Shown here piece after piece: positions 44,773 through 53,513 of a stretch of 64,000 bases of DNA. The DNA is from Natrialba sp. SSL1 (lineage in GTDB: Archaea > Halobacteriota > Halobacteria > Halobacteriales > Natrialbaceae). The notes beneath the pieces were generated by a model, which saw nothing but the letters and a program-made list of their open reading frames with translations, searched no databases and had not been told where the DNA came from. A program made the position numbers and the translations under genes. The stretch is taken from assembly GCF_001861355.1 (NCBI RefSeq), contig NZ_MASN01000060.1, positions 1 through 64,000 on the forward strand, given 5' to 3'. Numbering within the stretch: position 1 is the stretch's first letter; each line of letters begins with the position of its first letter.

Positions 44773-45116
44773 TAGTCGTCACCCCCGGCGGCTGCGCCGG
44801 TCTCGGTTTCGGACGAAGACGAGTCACCGGAACCGTACGTCGATTCCAGATAGTCCACGATGTTCGCACTCTCGGCCATCGTCACGCCGGTCCGGTCGTC
44901 GACGATCACGGGAACCGTGCGAACACCCGCAACTCGCTTGACCACGTTGCGCTTCGAGTGCAGCGGCTCGACGAATCGCGACTGGTACTCGAGTCCGAAC
45001 TCCTCGAGCAGGCGAGCGACGCGTTCGCAGTATGGACACGCCTGCAGGCGGTAGAAGGTGATCGGTGCCTCGCCGCCGGGAGTCGCATCATCGACGTCGG
45101 TTGTGGTGTCACTCAT
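44772..45116 (-). CDS. Glutaredoxin-like protein (CPYC)
   Basis: A 114-residue thioredoxin-fold protein. The classic CPYC site lies in YRLQACPYCERVARLLEE, followed by VKRVAGVRTVPVIVDD with the cis-proline and AESANIVDYLESTYG. It should catalyse dithiol-disulfide exchange or deglutathionylation-like reactions with gamma-glutamylcysteine. The tail is a Ser/Glu/Gly low-complexity stretch. ATG 45116 gives the MSDTTTD start; an in-frame codon at 45164 would add 16 residues. It is the first gene of a two-gene operon with the cysteine-free peroxiredoxin-like protein. Confidence 0.88.
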   Translation of the reverse strand: MSDTTTDVDDATPGGEAPITFYRLQACPYCERVARLLEEFGLEYQSRFVEPLHSKRNVVKRVAGVRTVPVIVDDRTGVTMAESANIVDYLESTYGSGDSSSSETETGAAAGGDD

Positions 45117-45216
45117 GTGCAGGCGTTCGGGAAACAGCCGGGTAAACGTGTCGTCAGCGGGCAAACGGGTAGAAATGGTAAACGGTTAACCGATCGGGTG
45201 AGAAGGCTGTACATCA

Positions 45217-46620
45217 ATGGCGCTGGTTTCGCTCGCTGAGGTCTGGGTCGCGCTGTACGAGGTTCCAGTCGTGGGGCTCGAACTCGAGCAGACGACGGTC
45301 ACCATGCTTGGCGCGCTCACAGTTGCGGTTCTTATCGGACTCTCCGGGTTCTTCTCCTCGTCGGAGATTGCGATGTTCAACCTCTCGAAGCACCGGCTGG
45401 AGGGGATGGTCGAGGACGGGATCGAGGGCGCAGCCCGGGTCAAGGAGCTGAAGGACGACCCACACCGGCTGCTCGTGACGATTCTCGTCGGCAACAACAT
45501 CGTCAACATCGCGATGACCTCGATCACCACCGCCCTGCTCGGCCTCTACTTCGGCGGGCTGACCGCCGTCGTGCTCTCGACGTTCGGCATCACGGCTATC
45601 GTCCTCCTGTTCGGCGAGAGCGTTCCCAAGTCCTACGCCGTCGAGAACACCGAATCCTGGTCCGTCCGCATCTCGCGACCGCTGAAGGCCACGGAGTACG
45701 TGCTCTTTCCGCTGATCGCCCTCTTCGATTACCTCACCCGGCAAGTGAACAGACTCACGGGCTCGACCGGGGCAATTGAATCGCCGTACGTCACCCGCGA
45801 CGAGATTCAGGAGATGATCGAATCCGGCGAGCGCGAGGGTGTTCTGGAGGAGGAAGAACACGAGATGCTTACCCGGATCTTCCGCTTCAACAACACCATC
45901 GTCAAGGAGGTGATGACACCCCGGCTCGACATGACGGCGGTGCCGAAGGATGCGAGCATCGACGAGGCCATCGAGACCTGTATCCAGAGCGGTCACGCCC
46001 GCGTCCCCGTCTACGAGGGCAGCCTCGACAACGTCCAGGGAATCGTCCACATCCGCGACCTCGTCCGCGATCTCAACTACGGCGAGACCGAAGCCGAGGA
46101 CCTCGAACTCGCAGACCTCATCCAGCCGACGCTGCACGTTCCCGAGTCGAAGAACGTCGACGAACTCCTGACCGAGATGCGCGAGAATCGGATGCACATG
46201 GCCATCGTTATCGACGAGTTCGGCACCACCGAGGGGCTGGTGACGATGGAGGACATGGTCGAAGAAATCATCGGCGAAATCCTGGAAGGCGGCGAGGATC
46301 TCCCGATCGAGGAACTCGACGAGCGCACCGTGATGGTCCGCGGCGAGGTCAACATCGAGGACGTCAACGAGGCACTCGAGATCGATCTCCCCGAGGGCGA
46401 GGAGTTCGAAACGATCGCCGGCTTCATCTTCAATCGTGCGGGCCGCCTCGTCGAAGAGGGTGAGGAGATCACCTACGACGGCGTCCGGATCACCGTCGAG
46501 AGCGTCGAGAACACGCGAATCATGAAAGCACGGCTGCGCAAGCTCGAGGAGTACGGCGAGGACGACGGCGAGCAGTCAGCGGTTGCAGGTGACGCGAACG
46601 GGAACAACGACGGCGAGTAA
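45217..46620 (+). CDS. CNNM/CorC-HlyC family cation transporter
   Basis: A 467-residue membrane protein. A CNNM (DUF21) domain with three to four helices lies at about 1-190 (LSGFFSSSEIAMFNLSKHRL is its signature). A cytosolic CBS pair follows at about 205-330 (VMTPRLDMTAVPKDASIDEA, HMAIVIDEFGTTEGLVTMED), then a CorC_HlyC domain at about 345-430 (VMVRGEVNIEDVNEAL). Members export Mg2+ or other divalent cations, with CBS domains binding adenine nucleotides. The hemolysin name in databases is historical. Its downstream neighbour is convergent, with a 10-bp repeat array between. Confidence 0.92.
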   Translation: MALVSLAEVWVALYEVPVVGLELEQTTVTMLGALTVAVLIGLSGFFSSSEIAMFNLSKHRLEGMVEDGIEGAARVKELKDDPHRLLVTILVGNNIVNIAMTSITTALLGLYFGGLTAVVLSTFGITAIVLLFGESVPKSYAVENTESWSVRISRPLKATEYVLFPLIALFDYLTRQVNRLTGSTGAIESPYVTRDEIQEMIESGEREGVLEEEEHEMLTRIFRFNNTIVKEVMTPRLDMTAVPKDASIDEAIETCIQSGHARVPVYEGSLDNVQGIVHIRDLVRDLNYGETEAEDLELADLIQPTLHVPESKNVDELLTEMRENRMHMAIVIDEFGTTEGLVTMEDMVEEIIGEILEGGEDLPIEELDERTVMVRGEVNIEDVNEALEIDLPEGEEFETIAGFIFNRAGRLVEEGEEITYDGVRITVESVENTRIMKARLRKLEEYGEDDGEQSAVAGDANGNNDGE

Positions 46621-46691
46621 GCGAGAACGGAACAGCAGGCAGTGAGATCGCTGTTGTATCGATGGCCGTCGACCGGTCCGTTTCGAGGCCG

Positions 46692-46721
46692 CGTTACAAA
46701 ACGTTACAAAACGTTACAAAA
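46692..46721. repeat. Three perfect 10-bp tandem repeats (CGTTACAAAA)
   Basis: CGTTACAAAA occurs three times head to tail with no mismatch, in the 121-bp gap between two convergent genes. The period equals one DNA helical turn. The AT content is high for this genome. Confidence 0.85.
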
Positions 46722-46741
46722 TGGATCGCGATGTCAGAACG

Positions 46742-47647
46742 CTACGCCGTCGACTCCGTCCGTGACGTGGCGACGAGCCCCTCAATCTCCGTCGCGACCG
46801 CCGGCGGAACCGCAAGCCGCCGCGGCCCCGCCACGTACGTCCCGTCAGGCTGAGCGTACTCGAGTGTCAGGACGACCGTGTCGCCGATCTGTCGGGACGA
46901 CACCGACTCGATCAGCCGGAGGTCGATCGCCTGCTCGGGGTCGTAGAGGTAGATTGCACGTTCCTCGCGATCGAGTGCACCGATAGATCGCAGGAAGGAG
47001 GCGAGGACGAGTGCGACGAGCGCGAGTGGTATCAACAGTGCTGCAAGCCCGGTGAACGGGCCGGCACCGGTGGCGAGCAGTTCGTTCTGCGAGACGTACC
47101 GACCGACGAGCATCAGCGATGCGATGACGCCGGCCATGATCAGGGTGCCGGTTGCGGCGTCGATCGCGCGCTCAAGGCCGCGACCGGACGGCATCGGAAC
47201 GGGCAGCGAGTCGGCGAGTGCACGCACTCGCTGTTCGGTGTTTCCGGCGAGTATGAGGACCAGCGTGGTGACGACGAGTGCGGCAGTGAACGCGACGACG
47301 ATCGGCTGGCCGGCGGTCTGGCCGGCAAGGTCGTAGACACGCCAGAAGACGATGATCGAGATGGTAGCGAAGAACGTCCCGACGCCGAGTGACCACAGGA
47401 GCCAGACGGTCCGCGAGGTCGAGGCGTCGCGCCGCCATTGAATGGGGCCGTCTTCGGAGCGGTCAGGGTCAGGGTCGAGGCGGGGGCCGGAGTCGGAGTC
47501 GACCCCATCAAGGTCGTCAGGAACAGGGGCCGCACTCCGACTCGCGCCCTGCTCCCCGTTCGCCTGCGGATTCGAGCCCGAACCGGCGTTAGTGCTCGGC
47601 GTCGCACTCGAGTTCGAGTTCGGTTGTACGTTCGCGTCCTCCTCCAT
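46742..47647 (-). CDS. Conserved four-helix membrane protein of unknown function
   Basis: A 301-residue protein. The N-terminal ~75 residues are a disordered Asn/Ser/Pro/Asp-rich segment. Four hydrophobic helices follow (about 82-106, 117-138, 168-185, 196-220). A C-terminal soluble beta domain (about 225-300) begins DREERAIYLYDPEQAIDLRL and contains VVLTLEYAQPDGTYVAGPRR. The arrangement recalls PH-like domains on small membrane proteins, but I do not recognise the family. It is on the minus strand with phosphate transporter genes to its right, separated by 81 bp. Confidence 0.75.
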   Translation of the reverse strand: MEEDANVQPNSNSSATPSTNAGSGSNPQANGEQGASRSAAPVPDDLDGVDSDSGPRLDPDPDRSEDGPIQWRRDASTSRTVWLLWSLGVGTFFATISIIVFWRVYDLAGQTAGQPIVVAFTAALVVTTLVLILAGNTEQRVRALADSLPVPMPSGRGLERAIDAATGTLIMAGVIASLMLVGRYVSQNELLATGAGPFTGLAALLIPLALVALVLASFLRSIGALDREERAIYLYDPEQAIDLRLIESVSSRQIGDTVVLTLEYAQPDGTYVAGPRRLAVPPAVATEIEGLVATSRTESTA

Positions 47648-47728
47648 AGCTGAACTCGCCGCCGGTCGTGTAAAGACTGTTCGATGTCTACCCGGCTGTC
47701 GGCCCTGACAGTACAGGGGGTAGAAGAG

Positions 47729-48922
47729 CTACAGCAGGAGGATGTCGAGGATGGTGTACCCGCCGTAGGCGATGATGATCGAGCCGGCGAGCGAGAGGAT
47801 CCATGCGAGGACGGTGTAGCCCATCTTGCGCGCGCTCACGCCGCCACCGGCCTCAGCCGCGGCGTAGCCGCTGCCGATGATCGCGCTAACGATGATCTCG
47901 TTGAACGAGACCGGAATCCCGAACAGGACCGCCGCCTGGGCGATCATGAACGACGGGATGAGCGCGGCGATCGACCGCCGCGGCCCGAGCGAGGAGTAGT
48001 CCTGTGCGATCGCTTTGATCATCCGGGGTGCGCCCGTCCAGGAGCCGAGCAGGAGACCGAATCCACCGCCGAGAAGCAAGGCAATTAGCGGCAGGCCGAC
48101 GTCATCCGAGAGCGGAATCAGCGGGCCGATCGCCAGCCCGACCTGGCTGCCGCCAGCTGAAAAGGCCACGAGTGCACCCAGCACGAGTAGGAAGTGCCGT
48201 TCACCACGTTCGACATCGCCACGGAGATCTAAACCGACCGCACCGCCCCACAGCACTGCGATGATCGCCGTCAGGACGACGACGCCGGCGAGGTCGGGAC
48301 CGGGAACCCAGCCGCTCGAAGCCTGCGCAATCGACGCACCGCCTGCCTCAGCGGACCCGAGAATCGCGAACTCGATGTTCGCGACGAGCACGCCGACGAA
48401 GGCGGCCAGGCCAACGATCAGGTACGTCTCGGCGATTGGCTCACTCCGGAGCAAGCGAGCGATTGCGTAGGCGAGACCGCCGCCGACGAACGGCGTGAGA
48501 ATCCACAGCGTCGCAATCTCGATGTACTTCGGCCAGGCGGGATCACCCCCCATCGCGAGCCCGACGCCGACGACTGCCCCGGTGACGGTGAAGGCCGTCG
48601 CGATGGGGTAGCCGGCGAAGACGCCGATCGCGACCAGTGCGGCCGCGATGATCAGTGCGATCGTCGCCGCACTCGGCGAGAGGACGACGCCGCCGATGAG
48701 TTCCGTTCCGACTGCTTCGGAGACGTTCGCTCCCTGTAATACCGCACCGCTAAATCCGAGGATACCGACGAAGAAACCCGCACGCATCACTGAAATCGCG
48801 TTCGCGCCGACAGCGGGAGCAAACGGCGTCGACCCACTCGAGCCGGCACCGATCGCCCAGGCCATAAAGAGGCTCGCAAGGGCGGCGATCAGGAACGTGG
48901 CGATCGTCGCGATTTCGACCAT
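47729..48922 (-). CDS. PiT-family inorganic phosphate transporter
   Basis: A 397-residue transporter with about 11 hydrophobic helices. The PiT signature appears twice in altered form: PAVGANAISVMRAGF near the N-terminus and the second half repeat around SFNEIIVSAIIGSG. The large central cytoplasmic loop of bacterial PitA is short here (DLRGDVERGERH). The family co-transports phosphate with H+ or Na+ and runs at moderate affinity. Together with the phn system at the left end, the window carries two phosphorus-uptake routes, though they are unlinked. Confidence 0.9.
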   Translation of the reverse strand: MVEIATIATFLIAALASLFMAWAIGAGSSGSTPFAPAVGANAISVMRAGFFVGILGFSGAVLQGANVSEAVGTELIGGVVLSPSAATIALIIAAALVAIGVFAGYPIATAFTVTGAVVGVGLAMGGDPAWPKYIEIATLWILTPFVGGGLAYAIARLLRSEPIAETYLIVGLAAFVGVLVANIEFAILGSAEAGGASIAQASSGWVPGPDLAGVVVLTAIIAVLWGGAVGLDLRGDVERGERHFLLVLGALVAFSAGGSQVGLAIGPLIPLSDDVGLPLIALLLGGGFGLLLGSWTGAPRMIKAIAQDYSSLGPRRSIAALIPSFMIAQAAVLFGIPVSFNEIIVSAIIGSGYAAAEAGGGVSARKMGYTVLAWILSLAGSIIIAYGGYTILDILLL

Positions 48923-49142
48923 CTGTTCGGGCTTTCCAGTGGGGACTACAAGTGTGTGCCGGCCTGCGGTTGCTGGAGAACGTTGGCCCCGGTAAGTTGA
49001 GTAGTGAATTCACCTGGGGTCGAGTAGCGGGCTCGGTTCGACACGGACCGAACGAGAACGGAGGGAGACCAGCAAGAAACGGGGGAGGCCAGCAAGGAGC
49101 GAACGGGGACAACCACGCCCTCGTCGCGCGAGCGCGGCCCCC

Positions 49143-49994
49143 TCAGTCGAGATCCGCGCGCTGGAACCGCCAGTAGCCGACGAGAAACGGAACGGTCGCC
49201 CACGCGAGCAGGACGCCGAGACCGAACAGGTTCGGCGCGTGCGGAGCCGTTGTCGTCCCGCCGACAAAGGCGATATCGAGCAGATCGGGAACGTAGTATC
49301 GCGCCCCATCGAACGCGTGTAGCGGATTCAACCGGTTTGCGTACAGAAACCACGTCGGTTCCTCGAGTGTAGCGAACCGACCTGCGAGGGGATCCACGCC
49401 CGTTTCGGCCTGTCCAGTCACGACGAGCGAAACGAGCGAGATGACGAGGTTGTCCCAGAGAACCACACACAGCGCATAGAGCCCGATCAAAATCCCGATT
49501 ACTCGCGTCTCGCTGGCGAAGGTACTCGAGACGCCGACCGTCACGCCGAGCCACGCGAACGTATAAAGGATGATCACGGCGAGGCCGCCGACGATTTCTG
49601 TCGGCCCGTCCGTCCCGAACTGCGCGACGACGAACGCCAAGAGCAGGAGTGCAACGGCGAGGACGACGGCGAGGAGCGTCGCGGCGCGGCCGACGTATTT
49701 TCCGGTCACGATATCCCGTCGATGCCCCGGTTGACCGAGGAGAAGACGGATTCGACCTGAATCTCGCTCACCGACGACCGCTCGATAGCCGAGGATTATC
49801 ACGAGCAGCGGGACGAACTCCGCGAACGTGTCGAACGTCGACAGGAAGGGGTACGTCGTTCCCGCGAGGAGGTCGCCGTAGAGCCACAGCCGCGTGACGA
49901 CGAACAGGCCGAGAACGGCGGTTACGACCCAAAGCACCCGCGACCGGACCGCGTCGGTGACCTCCGCGCGGGCGATTTGCAGGGTCGCACTCAC
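49143..49994 (-). CDS. ABC-2 type permease (copy 2)
   Basis: A 283-residue membrane protein with six hydrophobic helices, last gene of a three-gene ABC operon. Typical sequence: LQIARAEVTDAVRSRVLWVV at the start, ERDSGRIRLLLGQPGHRRDI in the coupling loop, and a C-terminal PNLFGLGVLLAWATVPFLVG. It overlaps the ATPase stop by 4 bp. It is a clear paralogue of the permease at 51049-51909, so the transporter is likely a heterodimer of two related permeases with one ATPase type. NosY/ABC-2-like export is inferred; the substrate is unknown. Confidence 0.88.
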   Translation of the reverse strand: MSATLQIARAEVTDAVRSRVLWVVTAVLGLFVVTRLWLYGDLLAGTTYPFLSTFDTFAEFVPLLVIILGYRAVVGERDSGRIRLLLGQPGHRRDIVTGKYVGRAATLLAVVLAVALLLLAFVVAQFGTDGPTEIVGGLAVIILYTFAWLGVTVGVSSTFASETRVIGILIGLYALCVVLWDNLVISLVSLVVTGQAETGVDPLAGRFATLEEPTWFLYANRLNPLHAFDGARYYVPDLLDIAFVGGTTTAPHAPNLFGLGVLLAWATVPFLVGYWRFQRADLD

Positions 49995-50986
49995 GCACTC
50001 TCACCGCCCGGTGTCTCGATTGGCTCGGCATCCTCAGTCGAGTCAGTCGAGTCAGTCGAGTCAGTCGAGTCAGTCGTAAGTTCAGCGAACAGGTCCTCGA
50101 GCGAGGCCTGTTCGACGTCGATGTCGACGACGGATGCGCCGGTGTCCTCGACGCGACTGATGGCCGCCGACTTCACGCCGGGATCGGCGCACTCGATCCG
50201 AAGCGTGGCGCCGGTTCGCTCGACATCCGTCACATCGGGGAGTTCCAACAGTCCGTGATCGTCGTCCGGGTCGGGGCCGGAGCCGGGGTCGGCGTCGAGC
50301 GTGAGCACGAGCACCGATCGCGAGTCCAGAGAGTCCCGCAGGTTCTCGACCGTACTGACCGCGAGCAACTCGCCGTCGTCGAGGACGCATACGCGATCGC
50401 AGATCGCCTCTACCTGCTCGAGTGCGTGACTCGAAAAGAAAATCGTCGCGCCGCGGTCGGCTTCCTCGCGAAGCAGAGTTCGAATCTCGTGCATCCCGTT
50501 CGGGTCGATTCCGGACGACGGTTCGTCGAGGATCAGCACGTCGGGCTCGCCGACGAGTGCCATCCCGAGTGCGAGCCGTTGGGCCATTCCCTTCGAGTAG
50601 TCGCCGGCGCGCTGATCCGCGGCGTCGGCGAGTCCGACCCGCTCGAGGATCTCGTCCGGGTCGTCCGCGGCATCGTTCATCTCGATGGCAAACGCGACGT
50701 GTTCGCGTCCGGTCAGTCGGTCGTAGAGGCTGTACTCGTCGGGGAGGATTCCGATTCGCTCGCGAACTGCACGCGGGTTCTCCTGTGGGTCGTCGTCGAG
50801 AATCGACGCGCGTCCGTCCGTCGGCCGAATGAAGTCGAGCAGCACGTCTATCGTCGTCGACTTTCCAGCCCCGTTCGGCCCGAGGAAGCCGAATATTTCG
50901 CCGCGTTCGACGGTCAGGTTCACGTCAGAGATCGCCTCGAGGTCACCGTATCGTTTCGTGAGACCCTCCGTCTCTATCGCAGTCAT
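49991..50986 (-). CDS. ABC-2 exporter ATP-binding protein
   Basis: A 331-residue ABC ATPase. Walker A GPNGAGKS is at 36-43, the signature is YSKGMAQRLALGMAL, and Walker B is VLILDEPSSGIDP, with an H-loop in FFSSHALEQVE. The C-terminal ~100 residues (about 215-320) form the DUF4162-like extension seen in exporters of the CcmA/NosF type. It ends with a repetitive STD tract encoded by a 9-bp tandem repeat. It sits between two paralogous permease genes and presumably powers both. Confidence 0.92.
   Translation of the reverse strand: MTAIETEGLTKRYGDLEAISDVNLTVERGEIFGFLGPNGAGKSTTIDVLLDFIRPTDGRASILDDDPQENPRAVRERIGILPDEYSLYDRLTGREHVAFAIEMNDAADDPDEILERVGLADAADQRAGDYSKGMAQRLALGMALVGEPDVLILDEPSSGIDPNGMHEIRTLLREEADRGATIFFSSHALEQVEAICDRVCVLDDGELLAVSTVENLRDSLDSRSVLVLTLDADPGSGPDPDDDHGLLELPDVTDVERTGATLRIECADPGVKSAAISRVEDTGASVVDIDVEQASLEDLFAELTTDSTDSTDSTDSTEDAEPIETPGGESA
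50035..50076. repeat. 9-bp tandem repeat inside the ABC ATPase gene
   Basis: CAGTCGAGT is repeated about 4.7 times without error and encodes a Ser-Thr-Asp tract near the C-terminus. The unit is a multiple of three, so copy-number changes keep the frame. Confidence 0.85.
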
Positions 50987-51048
50987 TCGTTCTCAACTAT
51001 CACCAACACATGTTGAATTAAAATCGTTTGGGTCACGAACGGTTGGAC

Positions 51049-51909
51049 TCACTCGAGGTCCACACGCTGGAACAACCAGGAACCGACGAGCAGCGGCAGC
51101 GCCAGCCACGCGAGTAGGACGCCGACACCGAACAGATTCGGGCCGTGTGGCACAGCGACCGAACCGCCATCGACAGCCGCCTGAAGCACCTCGTAGCTGT
51201 AAAACACGGTTCCCGTGAACGCCTCCGCAGGCCCAAGTCGAAACGCGTACAGGAACCACGTCGCTCCCTCGGCGTACGTCACGACGGCCGGATCGGCAAA
51301 CTCGATGAGCCCGCCGAGTTCTCCCGAGCCAGTTACCGCGAGTGCCAACACTCTGGCGACAAACGGCTCCCACAGCGCGAGCAAGAGCGTGTAGGCGATG
51401 AGCATGACACCGATCACCTGCCGCCCCGTCGCGGCCATCGCGGAGACGCCGACGGTCGCACCGAGCCACGCGAGACCGTAAAGCGCCACCGATCCGACGC
51501 CGGCGACGAACTCGAGTACACCCACGCTGCCGGTCTGGGTGACGACGAGGACGAGTACGACCAGGATTGCGGCCGAGAGGACGGCGAGAAAGGCGATTAC
51601 TCGGGCCAGAAACGCTTGGATAACGAGGGTACGTCGTGTGGTCGGTTGCCCGAGGAGGAGTCGAACGCGTCCCGACTCGCGCAGTCGGACGACGGCGTCG
51701 TAGCCGATGACGATGGCGAACAGCGGGAGCCAGTGAGTGAACTGGAGGAGGACGAGGAGGAACGACTGTGAACTGGCGTCGATCATCGTCGGGTCGGCGG
51801 CCCAGTTTGCGAAGACGAGAAGGACGAGGAGGCCGGTGAGTATCCAGAGCAGATTCGAGCGCACGAGGTCGGTGATGTCGGCCCGAACGAGTGGGTAACC
51901 AAAACTCAT
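51049..51909 (-). CDS. ABC-2 type permease (copy 1)
   Basis: A 286-residue membrane protein with six hydrophobic helices, first gene of the ABC operon, 62 bp upstream of the ATPase. It begins with LVRADITDLVRSNLLWILTG, carries RLRESGRVRLLLGQPTTRRT in the coupling region and ends PNLFGVGVLLAWLALPLLVG. These three segments align directly with copy 2, indicating gene duplication around the ATPase gene. Start ATG 51909 is at the beginning of the conserved sequence. Confidence 0.88.
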   Translation of the reverse strand: MSFGYPLVRADITDLVRSNLLWILTGLLVLLVFANWAADPTMIDASSQSFLLVLLQFTHWLPLFAIVIGYDAVVRLRESGRVRLLLGQPTTRRTLVIQAFLARVIAFLAVLSAAILVVLVLVVTQTGSVGVLEFVAGVGSVALYGLAWLGATVGVSAMAATGRQVIGVMLIAYTLLLALWEPFVARVLALAVTGSGELGGLIEFADPAVVTYAEGATWFLYAFRLGPAEAFTGTVFYSYEVLQAAVDGGSVAVPHGPNLFGVGVLLAWLALPLLVGSWLFQRVDLE

Positions 51910-52292
51910 GCGAGGTTCGGTTTGTGGGGGGCGGGGAACGTAACAACTGATTGATCAAGGTCGTCGGTTCGGCGACGGCGAGCGGGAGTTGATCGACGGC
52001 AAAACGAGGGTGAAACCGGTTCCAGCCGATCATGAAACGGGAGGGGGGATGTCAGTGGCTTGCCGTGAAACAGGGGTGACGTCGCCCGCTGGACGTTTGA
52101 ACCGGAGCTTTCACGACCGACTGTGTTCGAACCCGGCGTCGGCACCGTATATTCGATGGAGGACATCTATTGATAACTAATGGTTCATCCTCGGAATTAT
52201 TAAACCCATTCCTCGATCACGCGTCCGGGTGCTGACGAGAGATGGTCCGCCTGCTCTCGCCACAACCAAGTTCACTCCCCAGTCCGCAACCG
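51910..52292. other. 383-bp gap at left border of the accessory island
   Basis: No gene supported. Composition shifts here: 52140-52215 is distinctly AT-rich (CTATTGATAACTAATGG and GGAATTATTAAACCC). The shift marks the beginning of an island that includes the next two Tat-protein genes. The ABC operon promoter should lie in the first ~40 bp. Confidence 0.45.
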
Positions 52293-53231
52293 TTAGTCGC
52301 GGACGCGCGTTGCAAGGCCGTTGTGGTCGTCGTACGCGTTGGGAAGGTCGAGTTCGTTCGCGCTCGTCTCCCAGCCGGCGCTGGCGAAGATGGTTCGAAC
52401 CTCGTCTTCGGCCGTCGTGTACGATTCGACGCTGTGTGGAACCGGTGTGTCTTCGTGGCAGTGGACCCCGACGAGACCGTCGACGAACTCCCAGGTCTGG
52501 ACGTGGTAGCGGCCATTGGCACCGTAGATGTTGGGATCGCCGAACGTCCAGGCGTATCCGAGGCTGGCGTGGGAGTCCTCGAACTGCTCGAGTTCCTGAT
52601 TCCAGGCGAATCGTCGGTACTCGTGTGGTGGAAGCGCGTCCCAGTCGAGAAACGACCAGCCGTCGTCGGTGAGTACGTCCTGAACGTCGCCGAACGAGCG
52701 ACTGGAGAGATCGCAGACGATATTGATCGGGTTGCGGCGTTCGTACCCTGTCTCGTCGATATCGCTGTAGGTCCATACCGCGTGGTCGTAGTCGGACTCA
52801 CTCGGCAAGTGACTGTCCTCTGGGCCATAGTTCTCGGACTGTGCCGCGAAGAGTTCTCGCCACTCCGCCTCCCTCGCGATGTGGGTCGTCCACGGCGCTT
52901 CGTCGACCCGCTGTCCCCGTTCGGGAAACAAGTCGTCGTCGAATTTACTTTCGTTGAGTGCAGTTCGATCGTATTCGATTTCGTCGACGAGCTCGTCCCG
53001 TTGGGACTCGAGTCGATCACTGAGAGCCGGGCTCCGTTTCCGAACGGTGACGGTGATGGTCTCGGGTTCGTACCGAACCGTCGTCTCTCGGGTCCCCTTG
53101 ACGCGGAACTGCTCGATCTCGGGTGTTGATCGGGAGGCAGCCCCGCTGGCCGAGCCGCCGATACCGAGTGCCAGTGCTGAGAGTGCGCTTCGTTTCAAAA
53201 CCGTTCGCCGACTGGTTGGTCCAGTGGTCAT
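52293..53231 (-). CDS. Tat-exported protein, possibly LssY-C-like
   Basis: A 312-residue protein with a Tat signal at the N-terminus (SRRTVLKRSALSALALG) and an Ala-rich cleavage region near 30. The mature part is acidic and rich in Trp and His. The segments YERRNPINIVCDLSSRSFGD, DVLTDDGWSF and GRYHVQTWEFVDGLVGVHCH resemble the LssY C-terminal domain pattern (DPINLV, GW, HVRFW, vWVG), but this is weak. Its codon use is less GC-biased than its neighbours in places. It is divergent from the cysteine-rich Tat precursor at 53514 and shares an AT-rich promoter region with it. Confidence 0.7.
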   Translation of the reverse strand: MTTGPTSRRTVLKRSALSALALGIGGSASGAASRSTPEIEQFRVKGTRETTVRYEPETITVTVRKRSPALSDRLESQRDELVDEIEYDRTALNESKFDDDLFPERGQRVDEAPWTTHIAREAEWRELFAAQSENYGPEDSHLPSESDYDHAVWTYSDIDETGYERRNPINIVCDLSSRSFGDVQDVLTDDGWSFLDWDALPPHEYRRFAWNQELEQFEDSHASLGYAWTFGDPNIYGANGRYHVQTWEFVDGLVGVHCHEDTPVPHSVESYTTAEDEVRTIFASAGWETSANELDLPNAYDDHNGLATRVRD

Positions 53232-53513
53232 AAATCATTTCCAATACATTGATTTATAAATTTGTTTTGTCGAGCAGTAGGTATATAGTAGAACCGTTCA
53301 GCTTTCCAGAACCTCCGCTAGTAAAATTGACTCTTCCAATCAGATGAGCCAGCGATGTGAACGGCGTAATACAGGACAGGCGTACGGTTCCAAATCACTC
53401 TCGACATCAGCCCTCGTGTCAGTCCACCAATTAATAAATGATAAGGTTCGAACTTGACCAAAACTAATTTATATCCAAAAGATATTTCCAATAGAACGTG
53501 GCCTACTCATTTG
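53232..53513. other. AT-rich divergent promoter region
   Basis: 282 bp, by far the most AT-rich long stretch of the window. It holds the TATA box of the minus-strand gene and AT-rich elements at about 53463-53490 (TAATTTATATCC and GATATTTCC) for the plus-strand gene. There is no tRNA or repeat typical of an attachment site. Confidence 0.55.
53253..53261 (-). promoter_or_regulatory. TATA box for the LssY-C-like Tat gene
   Basis: The minus strand reads ATTTATAAA here, centred about 26 nt upstream of the ATG at 53231. Confidence 0.6.

Noticed and set aside
46692-46721. CRISPR or attachment-site interpretation of the 10-bp repeats
   Set aside because: There are no spacers, the units are too short, and no integrase or tRNA is near.
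51910-52292. A tRNA suggested by TTCGAACCC near 52130
   Set aside because: The surrounding sequence does not form acceptor, D or anticodon arms.
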